5,453 nucleotides of DNA from UMGS755 sp045602005 (GCA_045602005.1 JAZSAS010000009.1:1-5453); one strand, 5' to 3'; counted from the stretch's first letter, positions 1 through 5,453 are shown. Numbers and translations: made by a program. The notes: generated by a model not told the origin, from the letters alone.

Positions 1-21
1 CCCTATTCTCCAAAATATAAA

Positions 22-50
22 TTGAATAAAACATGGTTTTATGATACAAT
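22..50 (+). promoter_or_regulatory. sigma-A promoter of topB
   Basis: A -35 element TTGAAT (22-27) and a -10 element TACAAT (45-50) are separated by 17 nt. The -10 is preceded by TG one base upstream (42-43), giving an extended -10. Transcription would start near position 57, leaving a leader of only about 25 nt before the topB start codon. The TTG at 22, which could extend the topB frame upstream, lies inside the -35 box and is therefore not a plausible start. Confidence 0.8.
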
Positions 51-68
51 AGAAAAAACACGTAAATT

Positions 69-74
69 AAGGAG
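69..74 (+). promoter_or_regulatory. ribosome binding site fixing the topB start
   Basis: AAGGAG lies 7 nt before the ATG at 82. This spacing selects that ATG over the upstream in-frame TTG at 22, which overlaps the promoter. Confidence 0.85.
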
Positions 75-81
75 ACTGTTT

Positions 82-2259
82 ATGTCAAAGATATTGGTAT
101 TAGCCGAAAAGCCCTCTGTTGGCAAGGAGCTTGCCCGTGTGCTGAACTGTCGAAAGCGGAATGAGGGTTACATTGCAGGAGATACATATATTGTGACCTG
201 GGCGCTGGGACATCTGGTGACCCTGGCTGCACCTGAACATTATGACGAGCGGTTTAAAAGCTGGCGCATGGACACCCTGCCTATGTTGCCGGATAAAATG
301 GCGCTGGAGGTCATTCCCGAAACAAAAAAACAATATGCCGTGGTGCGAAAGCTTTTAAAAAGCGAGGAGGTTTCCTCTTTAATTATCGCTACCGATGCCG
401 GTCGTGAGGGTGAGCTTGTGGCACGGTGGATTATCCAGAAAGCCGGCTTTAAAAAACCCATAAAGCGGTTGTGGATTTCCTCCCAAACCGACAAAGCTAT
501 TCGTGAAGGCTTTGAAAAATTAAAAGACGGCAAGGAATATGAAAACCTGTATCACTCTGCTCAGGCACGGGCCGAGGCCGACTGGCTAGTGGGATTGAAT
601 GTTACCAGGGCATTAACCTGTAAATATAATGCTCGGCTTTCTGCAGGCCGGGTGCAAACACCAACCCTTGCCATGATTGTTCAGCGTGAAAATGCCATTC
701 GGAAATTTGTGCCTAGAGATTATTACAACGTCAAAGCCGATTTAGGCTCATTCACCGTTACCTATCGCGATGCAAACAATCAAACAGCCATTGCCCGGCG
801 TGAGGAGGCTGAGGCCATTGCCTCTAAAATTAAGGGAAAAGATTTCCGGCTTTTAAAACTCACAAAAACCAATAAGAAAACGCCACCACCGGCGCTTTAT
901 GACCTGACTGAGCTCCAGCGGGATGCCAACAAGCTCTACGGCCTTTCCCCTAAACAAACCCTTTCTTTGATGCAGTCTTTATATGAACGTCACAAAGCAT
1001 TGACCTATCCCAGAACCGACTCCCGCTATTTGACCGATGATATTGTTCCCACCCTGCCTGAACGAGTGCGTGCCGTTTCCTTTGGAGATTTTTCACCTGT
1101 TGTGGGAACCATTATCAAAGAAAAACGAACCATTGCCAAAACCTGCATTAATAACGCTAAAGTCAGCGACCACCATGCCATTATTCCCACGGAGCAGGGT
1201 GTGAACTATCATGATTTAACAGATGACGAAAAGAAGATTTACCGTTTGGTGGTACTTAGGTTCTTAACCTGCTTTTTTGATGCCTATGAATACTGCTCCA
1301 TTAAGGCTGAACTCGCCTGTGAGAATTTTAATTTCACTGCCACAGGACGGGAGATTCTCGATAAAGGCTGGAAAAAGGTTTACGACATAGAGGATGAGGA
1401 CGAGGGCGACGAGCAGGAGCAGGTTCTGCCAAAACTTGCTGAGGGCGCACTTTATCATTGCGAAAACGTGCTGATTAAAAGCGGCAAAACAACACCGCCG
1501 TCACGATACACCGAGGCCACACTCCTTTCTGCCATGGAAAATCCCGCCGCTTTTATTGAAGACAAAAAAATGCGGGAATACATTGGCGGCGGACTGGGCA
1601 CCCCGGCCACCCGGGCTGACATTATTGAAAAACTTTTCTCCTCTTTTTATGTGGAGAAAAACGGCAAGAGCATTGTGCCAACCTCAAAGGGCATGCAACT
1701 GATTGACCTGGTGCCTGCCGATTTAAAAGAGCCGTTGCTCACAGCTAAATGGGAACAAACATTAGATGCCATTAGCAAAGGCAAGGCAGACAAAAAAGCA
1801 TTCATCAGCGAAATCCGCAGTTACACCGACGAACTGGTACAAACCGTGAAACGGGAGGATAAAAAGTATATTCATGATAACATGACCAAAAAACCCTGTC
1901 CCGTTTGCGGAAAAATGCTGCTGGATGTGAATGGCAAAAAGGGAAAAATGCTGGTTTGTCAGGACAGGGATTGTGGCTATCGCCAGAATGTGACCCTAAA
2001 AACTGGTGTGCGCTGCCCTAATTGCCATAAACCCATGGAGCTGTTCGGCGAGGGTGAAAAGCAGACTTATATTTGCCCCTGCGGCTATCGTGAACGGCTC
2101 TCTGCCTATAAAAAGCGCCGTCAAAGCGAGGGCACTTCTGCCTCCAAGCAGGATGTGCAGCGCTATCTTCGCCAGCAAGGAAAAAATCAGCCGGAGGAAA
2201 AAACAGCCATGCAGCTGGCCTTTGAAAAAATGATGTCTGAAAAGGAAAATAAAAAATAA
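82..2259 (+). CDS. topB: DNA topoisomerase III (type IA)
   Basis: This 725-residue protein is a type IA topoisomerase. It cuts one DNA strand through a 5'-phosphotyrosine link, passes the other strand and reseals, acting in decatenation and in resolving replication or recombination intermediates in the cytoplasm. The Toprim domain fills about residues 3-135, with the AEKPS motif (Glu9) and DAGREGE (Asp105, Glu109, Glu111). The core contains SAGRVQTPTL (187-196), the active-site tyrosine in LTYPRTDSRYL (Tyr309), and SDHHAIIPT (362-370). After the toroidal core (GLGTPATRADIIEKL at about 504-518) come two zinc ribbons: Cys606/609/626/631 and Cys645/648/665/667. The tail is Lys/Gln/Glu-rich and probably flexible. 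Length is usual for Bacillota TopB. The ATG at 82 is chosen because it follows AAGGAG and sits downstream of the promoter. It is monocistronic by appearance, since a new promoter follows the stop codon. Family identity is certain; the TopB rather than TopA label rests on the DAGREGE signature and overall layout. Confidence 0.96.
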   Translation: MSKILVLAEKPSVGKELARVLNCRKRNEGYIAGDTYIVTWALGHLVTLAAPEHYDERFKSWRMDTLPMLPDKMALEVIPETKKQYAVVRKLLKSEEVSSLIIATDAGREGELVARWIIQKAGFKKPIKRLWISSQTDKAIREGFEKLKDGKEYENLYHSAQARAEADWLVGLNVTRALTCKYNARLSAGRVQTPTLAMIVQRENAIRKFVPRDYYNVKADLGSFTVTYRDANNQTAIARREEAEAIASKIKGKDFRLLKLTKTNKKTPPPALYDLTELQRDANKLYGLSPKQTLSLMQSLYERHKALTYPRTDSRYLTDDIVPTLPERVRAVSFGDFSPVVGTIIKEKRTIAKTCINNAKVSDHHAIIPTEQGVNYHDLTDDEKKIYRLVVLRFLTCFFDAYEYCSIKAELACENFNFTATGREILDKGWKKVYDIEDEDEGDEQEQVLPKLAEGALYHCENVLIKSGKTTPPSRYTEATLLSAMENPAAFIEDKKMREYIGGGLGTPATRADIIEKLFSSFYVEKNGKSIVPTSKGMQLIDLVPADLKEPLLTAKWEQTLDAISKGKADKKAFISEIRSYTDELVQTVKREDKKYIHDNMTKKPCPVCGKMLLDVNGKKGKMLVCQDRDCGYRQNVTLKTGVRCPNCHKPMELFGEGEKQTYICPCGYRERLSAYKKRRQSEGTSASKQDVQRYLRQQGKNQPEEKTAMQLAFEKMMSEKENKK

Positions 2260-2270
2260 GCATAAAACCG

Positions 2271-2299
2271 TTGCATTTTTTGCTGGATTGCGATACAAT
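2271..2299 (+). promoter_or_regulatory. sigma-A promoter of the mgtE operon
   Basis: TTGCAT (2271-2276) and TACAAT (2294-2299) are separated by 17 nt. A second possible -10, TATAAT at 2299-2304, overlaps but has no -35 at good distance. Transcription should start near 2306, giving an untranslated leader of about 140 nt before mgtE, long enough for RNA-based control. The GATACAATA string around the -10 also occurs in the topB promoter. Confidence 0.78.
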
Positions 2300-2346
2300 A
2301 TAATATAGTGTAAATTTTGAATATACCATAATCAGGAGGCGAGTAT

Positions 2347-2415
2347 ATGGATACTGTTCCCGGACAACGACGAAAATTAAATACATGTATCAGGGAACGT
2401 ATCATACGCCTGTAA
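2347..2415 (+). CDS. putative 22-aa leader peptide upstream of mgtE
   Basis: A short reading frame starts with ATG 7 nt after a perfect AGGAGG (2334-2339) and ends at TAA 2413-2415, 31 nt before the mgtE start and in a different frame. The product begins MDTVPGQRRKL and ends RERIIRL. It has 5 arginines in 22 residues (codons CGA, CGA, AGG, CGT, CGC), one early proline (CCC) and no membrane segment. The frame spans nearly all of hairpin A and contains the shared arm GGGAACGT, so a ribosome translating or pausing on it would change which hairpin forms. This is the usual design of a cis-acting leader peptide. I do not recognise the peptide; any likeness to the proline/arginine-containing MgtL of enterobacteria is functional speculation. 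The ORF could be fortuitous, but the strong ribosome site in an untranslated leader argues against this. Confidence 0.55.
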   Translation: MDTVPGQRRKLNTCIRERIIRL

Positions 2416-2433
2416 TGCCTTTGTGACGTTCCC

Positions 2434-2441
2434 GGAAAGGA
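2434..2441 (+). promoter_or_regulatory. ribosome binding site fixing the mgtE start
   Basis: GGAAAGGA lies 5 nt before the ATG at 2447 and favours it over the in-frame GTG at 2423, which has no ribosome site and falls inside the loop of hairpin B. The site directly abuts the 3' arm of hairpin B (2426-2433), so formation of that hairpin could hinder ribosome loading. Confidence 0.75.
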
Positions 2442-2446
2442 CGTCT

Positions 2447-3814
2447 ATGGAAGAAACAAAAATCATGGAACAAACTCTCTTAGACACTGTGGAGAGTTTT
2501 CTCGAAAACAAGCAATATACCAAAATCAGAACCTTACTTCTAGATATAAACTATGTAGACATTGAGGCTCTTTTAGCAGAACTGCCCCCCAGCGAGGCAT
2601 TGCGGATTTTCCGCATGCTGCCCAAAGAAATTGCCGCCGAAGTCTTCTCTGAGATGGAAAGCGACATGCAGCAGTATATCATTGAATCCATCACCGATGT
2701 GGAAGTAGGCCGGATTATGGATGAGCTATATATGGATGATACTGTTGACTTTCTGGAGGAAATGCCCTCAAACGTGGTGAAACGTGTTCTGAAAAACACT
2801 GATGAAACCACCCGCAAAACCATCAATCAGCTGTTGCAATATCCTGATGACAGTGCCGGCAGCATTATGACAACGGAATTTGTGGACCTGAAAAAGGAAA
2901 TGACCGTTCAGCAGGCATTGGAGCGCATTCGCAAAACCGGTGTTGATAAAGAAACAATTAACACCTGTTATGTTTTGAGCCCTCAACGAAAGCTGGAGGG
3001 CGTTGTGTCTATCCGGACTTTGATTTTATCTCCTCCGGATGCTGTTTTAACAGAATTGATGGACACCAATATTAAAACCATTCATACCTTAGATGACCAG
3101 GAAACCACGGCCTATCTCTTCCGTAAATATGACCTTTTATCTATGCCGGTTGTGGATACGGAAAACCGGCTGGTGGGCATTATCACCATTGACGACATTG
3201 TGGACGTTATCGAGCAGGAGGCCACCGAAGACTTTCACAAAATGGCGGCCATGACCCCCTCTGAGGACCCTTATTTGAAAATTGGCGTGTTCACTCTGGC
3301 TAAAAACCGAATTACATGGCTGATGGTTTTGATGATTTCTGCCACCTTCACCGGCTTTATCATTCAGCATTTTGAGGGTGCACTCAGTCAGGTGGTGGCA
3401 TTAACCTCTTACATTCCCATGCTCATGGGCACCAGTGGTAATGCCGGAAACCAATCCTCCACCATGATTATTCGAAGTCTTGCTCTAAATGAGCTTGAAT
3501 TTTCTGACCTTTTCAGGGTGATGTGGAAAGAACTGCGTGTGGGTTTTGTCACGGCTCTGCTACTGGCAGTTGTCAACTTTGCCAGAATCATGGTTTTCGA
3601 CCGTGTTTCCATTTTCATTGCCTTAACAGTCTCACTCAGCCTGTTTTGTGTTGTTTGTTTGGCAAAGGTAGTGGGCGGTATTTTGCCCATTTTAGCAGAA
3701 AAAATCCACTTAGACCCGGTGATTATGGCCAGCCCCATCATCACCACCATTTTAGACACCGTTTCGCTGGTAATCTATTTCCGTTTTGCCACAGCGATTT
3801 TAGGAATTGCATAA
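2447..3814 (+). CDS. mgtE: magnesium transporter MgtE
   Basis: This 455-residue protein is an MgtE-type Mg2+ channel/transporter of the cytoplasmic membrane, homologous to mammalian SLC41. In the family, Mg2+ bound to the cytosolic domains closes the pore, so import falls when internal Mg2+ is high. Domain order is typical: an acidic helical N domain (about 1-130), two CBS domains (about 138-200 and 205-260, including MTTEFVDL and LLSMPVVD...LVGIITIDD), a connecting plug helix (about 262-282), then five membrane helices (about 285-455). Pore-region marks include MGTSGNAGNQSST (327-339) and ASPIITTILDT (428-438), whose Asp437 fits the conserved metal-site aspartate of the last helix. Length is normal and nothing is missing. 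It is the first gene of the operon, preceded by its own promoter and a structured leader with a small ORF; the metallopeptidase gene follows after 31 nt. Specificity for Mg2+ over Co2+ or other divalent ions cannot be judged from sequence. Confidence 0.95.
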   Translation: MEETKIMEQTLLDTVESFLENKQYTKIRTLLLDINYVDIEALLAELPPSEALRIFRMLPKEIAAEVFSEMESDMQQYIIESITDVEVGRIMDELYMDDTVDFLEEMPSNVVKRVLKNTDETTRKTINQLLQYPDDSAGSIMTTEFVDLKKEMTVQQALERIRKTGVDKETINTCYVLSPQRKLEGVVSIRTLILSPPDAVLTELMDTNIKTIHTLDDQETTAYLFRKYDLLSMPVVDTENRLVGIITIDDIVDVIEQEATEDFHKMAAMTPSEDPYLKIGVFTLAKNRITWLMVLMISATFTGFIIQHFEGALSQVVALTSYIPMLMGTSGNAGNQSSTMIIRSLALNELEFSDLFRVMWKELRVGFVTALLLAVVNFARIMVFDRVSIFIALTVSLSLFCVVCLAKVVGGILPILAEKIHLDPVIMASPIITTILDTVSLVIYFRFATAILGIA

Positions 3815-3830
3815 TGAAACCATAACACAA

Positions 3831-3838
3831 AAGGAAGG
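3831..3838 (+). promoter_or_regulatory. ribosome binding site fixing the metallopeptidase start
   Basis: AAGGAAGG lies 7 nt before the ATG at 3846. It selects this start over an in-frame TTG at 3807, which would overlap the end of mgtE and add 13 hydrophilic residues before the membrane helix. Confidence 0.8.
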
Positions 3839-3845
3839 TTTTTTA

Positions 3846-4538
3846 ATGCCATTTTATTTTTATGATTCATATTATTTAATGTTGGTTTTGCCGGCGATTA
3901 TCATTGCCATGGTGGCACAGTTTAAAGTGCAAAGCACCTTTAAAAAATATGCCACTGTTTTCAGCCGCAAAGGGAAAACCGCCGCTGAAGTGGCACGGCG
4001 CATTTTAGACGAAAACGGCTTGTCGGGCGTTATGGTGGAGCGTGTTGCCGGAAATCTGACAGACCACTATGACCCTAGGGCCAATGTAATTCGATTGTCA
4101 GACTCGGTGTATGGCAGCACCTCGGTAGCCTCTATTGGTGTCGCAGCTCACGAAGCCGGTCATGCTGTGCAGCATTCGGTGGGATATGCCCCCATTCGTC
4201 TGCGAAATGCCGTTTTGCCGGTTGCTAATATTGGCTCCAGGTTGGCTGTTCCGGTTATTTTAATCGGTCTTTTAATGAGCTTTAACCCCCTGGTTTCATT
4301 TGGTATCATCCTGTTTTCTGGGCTGGTTTTATTCCAGCTTGTCACCCTGCCAGTGGAATTTAATGCCAGCCAGCGGGCACTTAATACGCTGCGGGAGCAC
4401 AACGCTTTAGATAGCGAAGAGCTTTTAGCTGCTAAAAAAGTTCTTTCCGCAGCAGCCATGACCTACGTGGCATCGGCCTTGGTTTCTGCCATGCAACTGC
4501 TGCGATTGGTTTTAATTTCTAACAGACGCAAACAATAA
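3846..4538 (+). CDS. YugP-type membrane zinc metallopeptidase
   Basis: This 230-residue protein belongs to the neutral zinc metallopeptidase family typified by Bacillus subtilis YugP (Zn_peptidase_2). The zincin motif HEAGH is at 102-106: His102 and His106 would bind zinc and Glu103 activate water. A later conserved-looking stretch, LPVEFNASQRAL (168-179), could supply the third ligand through Glu171. Hydrophobic segments at about 9-27, 131-145, 150-168 and 205-224 place it in the cytoplasmic membrane, with a basic C-terminal tail (RRK). The segment between the first helix and HEAGH (about 40-98) is soluble and carries TAAEVARRILDENGL and DHYDPRANVIRLS, typical of the family. Physiological substrates are not established to my knowledge, so no specific role is assigned. 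It sits 31 nt after mgtE and 29 nt before the next gene with no terminator between, so co-transcription is likely. Family call is firm; function is open. Confidence 0.9.
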   Translation: MPFYFYDSYYLMLVLPAIIIAMVAQFKVQSTFKKYATVFSRKGKTAAEVARRILDENGLSGVMVERVAGNLTDHYDPRANVIRLSDSVYGSTSVASIGVAAHEAGHAVQHSVGYAPIRLRNAVLPVANIGSRLAVPVILIGLLMSFNPLVSFGIILFSGLVLFQLVTLPVEFNASQRALNTLREHNALDSEELLAAKKVLSAAAMTYVASALVSAMQLLRLVLISNRRKQ

Positions 4539-4567
4539 AACATTCAATACATTAGGAGGAACGATTT

Positions 4568-5305
4568 ATGAAAGCAATTGTTTTAGGTGCAGGCAAAGGA
4601 ACCCGTCTGCAGTCAGAAAAATTTCAAATGCCCAAGGTGCTTCGCCAGGCAAATGGCCGTGCGCTGATTGACTATGTTCTGGAGCACATTGATTTTATTG
4701 CCCCGGAAGACACCGTTGTGGTTGTGGGATACAAAAAGGAAGCTGTCCGTGAGGCGCTTGCCGGCAGAAATTATCTGTTTTCTGACCAGGATGAGCAGCT
4801 TGGCACCGGTCACGCTGTTAATTGCGCCAGAGACCATTTTGAAGGCTATGACGGCCATGTTCTGGTGCTTTACGGCGACATGCCACTGCTATCTAAGGCT
4901 ACATACCAGAAAATCATTGAGCAGCACACTGCCTCCGGCTCTGACTGCACGATTATGACTGCAGTCGTGGATGATCCCCTGCCGTATGGACGTATCATTA
5001 AAGATGAAAAGGGCGGCCTGGTTGACATTGTGGAAACCAAGGATTGCACCCCTGAGCAGCTGGCTGTGAAAGAGCTGAACATTGGTGTTTATGTATTCCG
5101 CTCTTCCCTCTTGTTTGACAACCTGAAAGAACTGAAAAACAACAATGCTCAGGGTGAATACTACCTGACAGATATTCCGAAGATTTTACTGAAAAAGGGT
5201 GCTAAAATTTCTACCTGCACTGTTTGTGATAACACAGAAATTTATGGTGTGAATACTGTAGAAGATTTGGAATTTTGCGAAGCAAAGTTAAAGAACGAGG
5301 CATAA
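4568..5305 (+). CDS. stand-alone GlmU-type uridylyltransferase domain protein
   Basis: This 245-residue protein is a Rossmann-like nucleotidyltransferase closely matching the N-terminal half of GlmU, which makes UDP-GlcNAc from UTP and GlcNAc-1-phosphate with Mg2+ for peptidoglycan and teichoic acid synthesis. Visible marks: LGAGKGTR (6-13) with PKVL (22-25) for the triphosphate; EQLGTGHA (76-83) for the uracil; YGDMPLL (102-108) with the metal aspartate Asp104; YGR (140-142); VETKD (155-159) with Glu156; NIGV (171-174) with Asn171; NNNAQGEYYLTDI (191-203); and GVNT (227-230) with Asn229 for metal binding. The C-terminal left-handed beta-helix acetyltransferase domain of full GlmU (usually about 450 residues in total) is absent, yet the frame ends cleanly 16 nt before a terminator, so this is a single-domain enzyme rather than a visible truncation. 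AGGAGG lies 8 nt before the ATG. It is the last gene of the mgtE operon. Substrate could be GlcNAc-1-P or another sugar phosphate, so glmU is not assigned. Confidence 0.88.
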   Translation: MKAIVLGAGKGTRLQSEKFQMPKVLRQANGRALIDYVLEHIDFIAPEDTVVVVGYKKEAVREALAGRNYLFSDQDEQLGTGHAVNCARDHFEGYDGHVLVLYGDMPLLSKATYQKIIEQHTASGSDCTIMTAVVDDPLPYGRIIKDEKGGLVDIVETKDCTPEQLAVKELNIGVYVFRSSLLFDNLKELKNNNAQGEYYLTDIPKILLKKGAKISTCTVCDNTEIYGVNTVEDLEFCEAKLKNEA

Positions 5306-5321
5306 AGAATCGAATAAATAT

Positions 5322-5345
5322 CCCCCCGTATAACGGGGGGTTTTT
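5322..5345 (+). terminator. intrinsic terminator of the mgtE operon
   Basis: CCCCCCGT (5322-5329) pairs with ACGGGGGG (5333-5340) around a three-base loop, giving 8 pairs of which 7 are G-C, followed by TTTTT (5341-5345) and a further T-rich stretch. It begins 16 nt after the last stop codon. On the opposite strand no good T-run follows the stem, so it acts mainly in the + direction. Confidence 0.93.
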
Positions 5346-5351
5346 CATTTT

Positions 5352-5453
5352 CGGGCATAGCCCTAATACTACTGGCGACGCTACATAGCGTTTTATATTG
5401 GCCTGCCAGCCATGCAACTGCTACTTGCTACCCATAAATGGGTTATTATAGGG
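5352..5453. other. gene-free tail with clustered small hairpins
   Basis: This stretch after the terminator has no credible ORF or promoter. It holds several small inverted repeats: GGGC/GCCC (5353-5363, loop ATA); ACGCT/AGCGT (5378-5391, loop ACAT) nested inside CTGGC/GCCAG (5372-5376 with 5405-5409); and ACCCA/TGGGT (5430-5443, loop TAAA). GCTAC occurs three times (5380, 5420, 5427). CCCTAATA (5361-5368) and TATTATAGGG (5444-5453) form an imperfect inverted pair near the two ends. The cluster suggests an intergenic repeat or structured RNA on either strand, possibly continuing beyond the window. The family is not identified. Confidence 0.35.

Larger units (their letters stand above)
2306..2446 (+). 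promoter_or_regulatory. mgtE leader RNA with competing hairpins
   Basis: The leader carries one RNA segment, GGGAACGT (2393-2400), that can pair with either of two partners. Hairpin A: GTTCCC (2356-2361) with GGGAAC (2393-2398), extended by GATAC (2350-2354) with GTATC (2399-2403), TAT (2344-2346) with ATA (2404-2406), and GGCG (2338-2341) with CGCC (2407-2410). One T is bulged and the 31-nt loop contains the palindrome ATACATGTAT. Hairpin B: GGGAACGT (2393-2400) with ACGTTCCC (2426-2433), 8 perfect pairs, ending right against the mgtE ribosome site GGAAAGGA. A and B cannot coexist. Hairpin A also covers part of the leader-ORF Shine-Dalgarno and places that ORF's AUG in an internal bulge. No U-run follows hairpin B, so control would be translational or Rho-dependent rather than by intrinsic termination. 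The pairings are read from sequence; switching is inferred. Confidence 0.6.

Noticed and set aside
22..81. Extension of topB by 20 residues from a TTG start at 22.
   Set aside because: The TTG is part of the promoter -35 box and has no ribosome site. The ATG at 82 has AAGGAG at 7 nt and matches the usual TopB N-terminus.
2251..2281. AT-rich inverted repeat (AAAAAAT with ATTTTTT plus GCA/TGC) after topB as a terminator.
   Set aside because: The stem is almost all A-T with a bulge and overlaps the mgtE -35 box. It is too weak to call as a terminator, so some read-through from topB into mgtE is possible.
1996..2405. Minus-strand open frames of 72-122 codons across the topB 3' end and the mgtE leader.
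   Set aside because: They lie antisense to topB and to the promoter and leader, lack ribosome sites and family features, and arise from the reverse complement of biased coding sequence.
2423..2446. GTG start adding 8 residues to MgtE.
   Set aside because: No Shine-Dalgarno precedes it, while the ATG at 2447 follows GGAAAGGA at 5 nt.
3409..3825. Open frames of 100-116 codons on both strands inside mgtE, including one rich in histidine.
   Set aside because: They are alternate-frame shadows of the mgtE membrane domain with no ribosome sites or recognisable motifs.
3807..3845. TTG start overlapping mgtE for the metallopeptidase.
   Set aside because: It lacks a ribosome site and the extra residues are unlike a membrane N-terminus. 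The ATG at 3846 has AAGGAAGG at good spacing.
4539..4567. Search for a promoter or terminator between the metallopeptidase and transferase genes.
   Set aside because: Only 29 nt are present, with a ribosome site and no stem-loop or -35/-10 pair, which fits an operon junction.
1..5453. CCCTAT at the window start mirrors ATAGGG at the window end.
   Set aside because: Only 6 bp match, and the window edges are arbitrary, so it is not evidence for terminal inverted repeats of an element.

Overview
The window looks like a chromosomal segment from a Gram-positive, moderately low-GC member of the Bacillota, most likely a Clostridia-type organism. The clues are strong AGGAGG/AAGGAG ribosome binding sites, consensus sigma-A promoters with 17-nt spacers, and protein families typical of Clostridia. 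I cannot fix the genus from the sequence alone. All genes are on the + strand, and there is no phage, transposase or CRISPR signal.

Layout: (1) 22-50 is a sigma-A promoter for topB (82-2259), a 725-aa type IA DNA topoisomerase III with two C-terminal zinc ribbons. (2) 2260-2446 is a regulatory intergenic region. It holds a second sigma-A promoter (2271-2299), a Shine-Dalgarno plus a 22-codon upstream reading frame (2347-2415), and two competing hairpins built around a repeated GTTCCCGGA. (3) 2447-5305 is a probable three-gene operon with gaps of about 30 nt: mgtE (CBS-gated Mg2+ channel/transporter), a YugP-type membrane zinc metallopeptidase, and a stand-alone GlmU-type sugar-1-phosphate nucleotidyltransferase. 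(4) 5322-5345 is a strong intrinsic terminator. (5) 5346-5453 is a gene-free tail with several small hairpins that may belong to a repeat element or structured RNA.

How the genes may work together: TopB is a separate housekeeping unit for DNA decatenation and recombination intermediates. The downstream operon begins with Mg2+ import. Its last enzyme belongs to a Mg2+-dependent uridylyltransferase-like family feeding cell-envelope precursors, and the middle gene is a membrane protease of unknown substrate. A shared Mg2+/envelope theme is an inference from gene order only.

The most interesting part is the mgtE leader. It lacks the conserved sequence blocks of the M-box Mg2+ riboswitch as I remember them. 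It has instead a short arginine-rich, proline-containing leader ORF overlapping mutually exclusive RNA hairpins, the second of which abuts the mgtE ribosome binding site. This is architecturally reminiscent of proteobacterial mgtL control of mgtA, but I see no reason to call it homologous. It is the best candidate here for an undescribed regulatory system.
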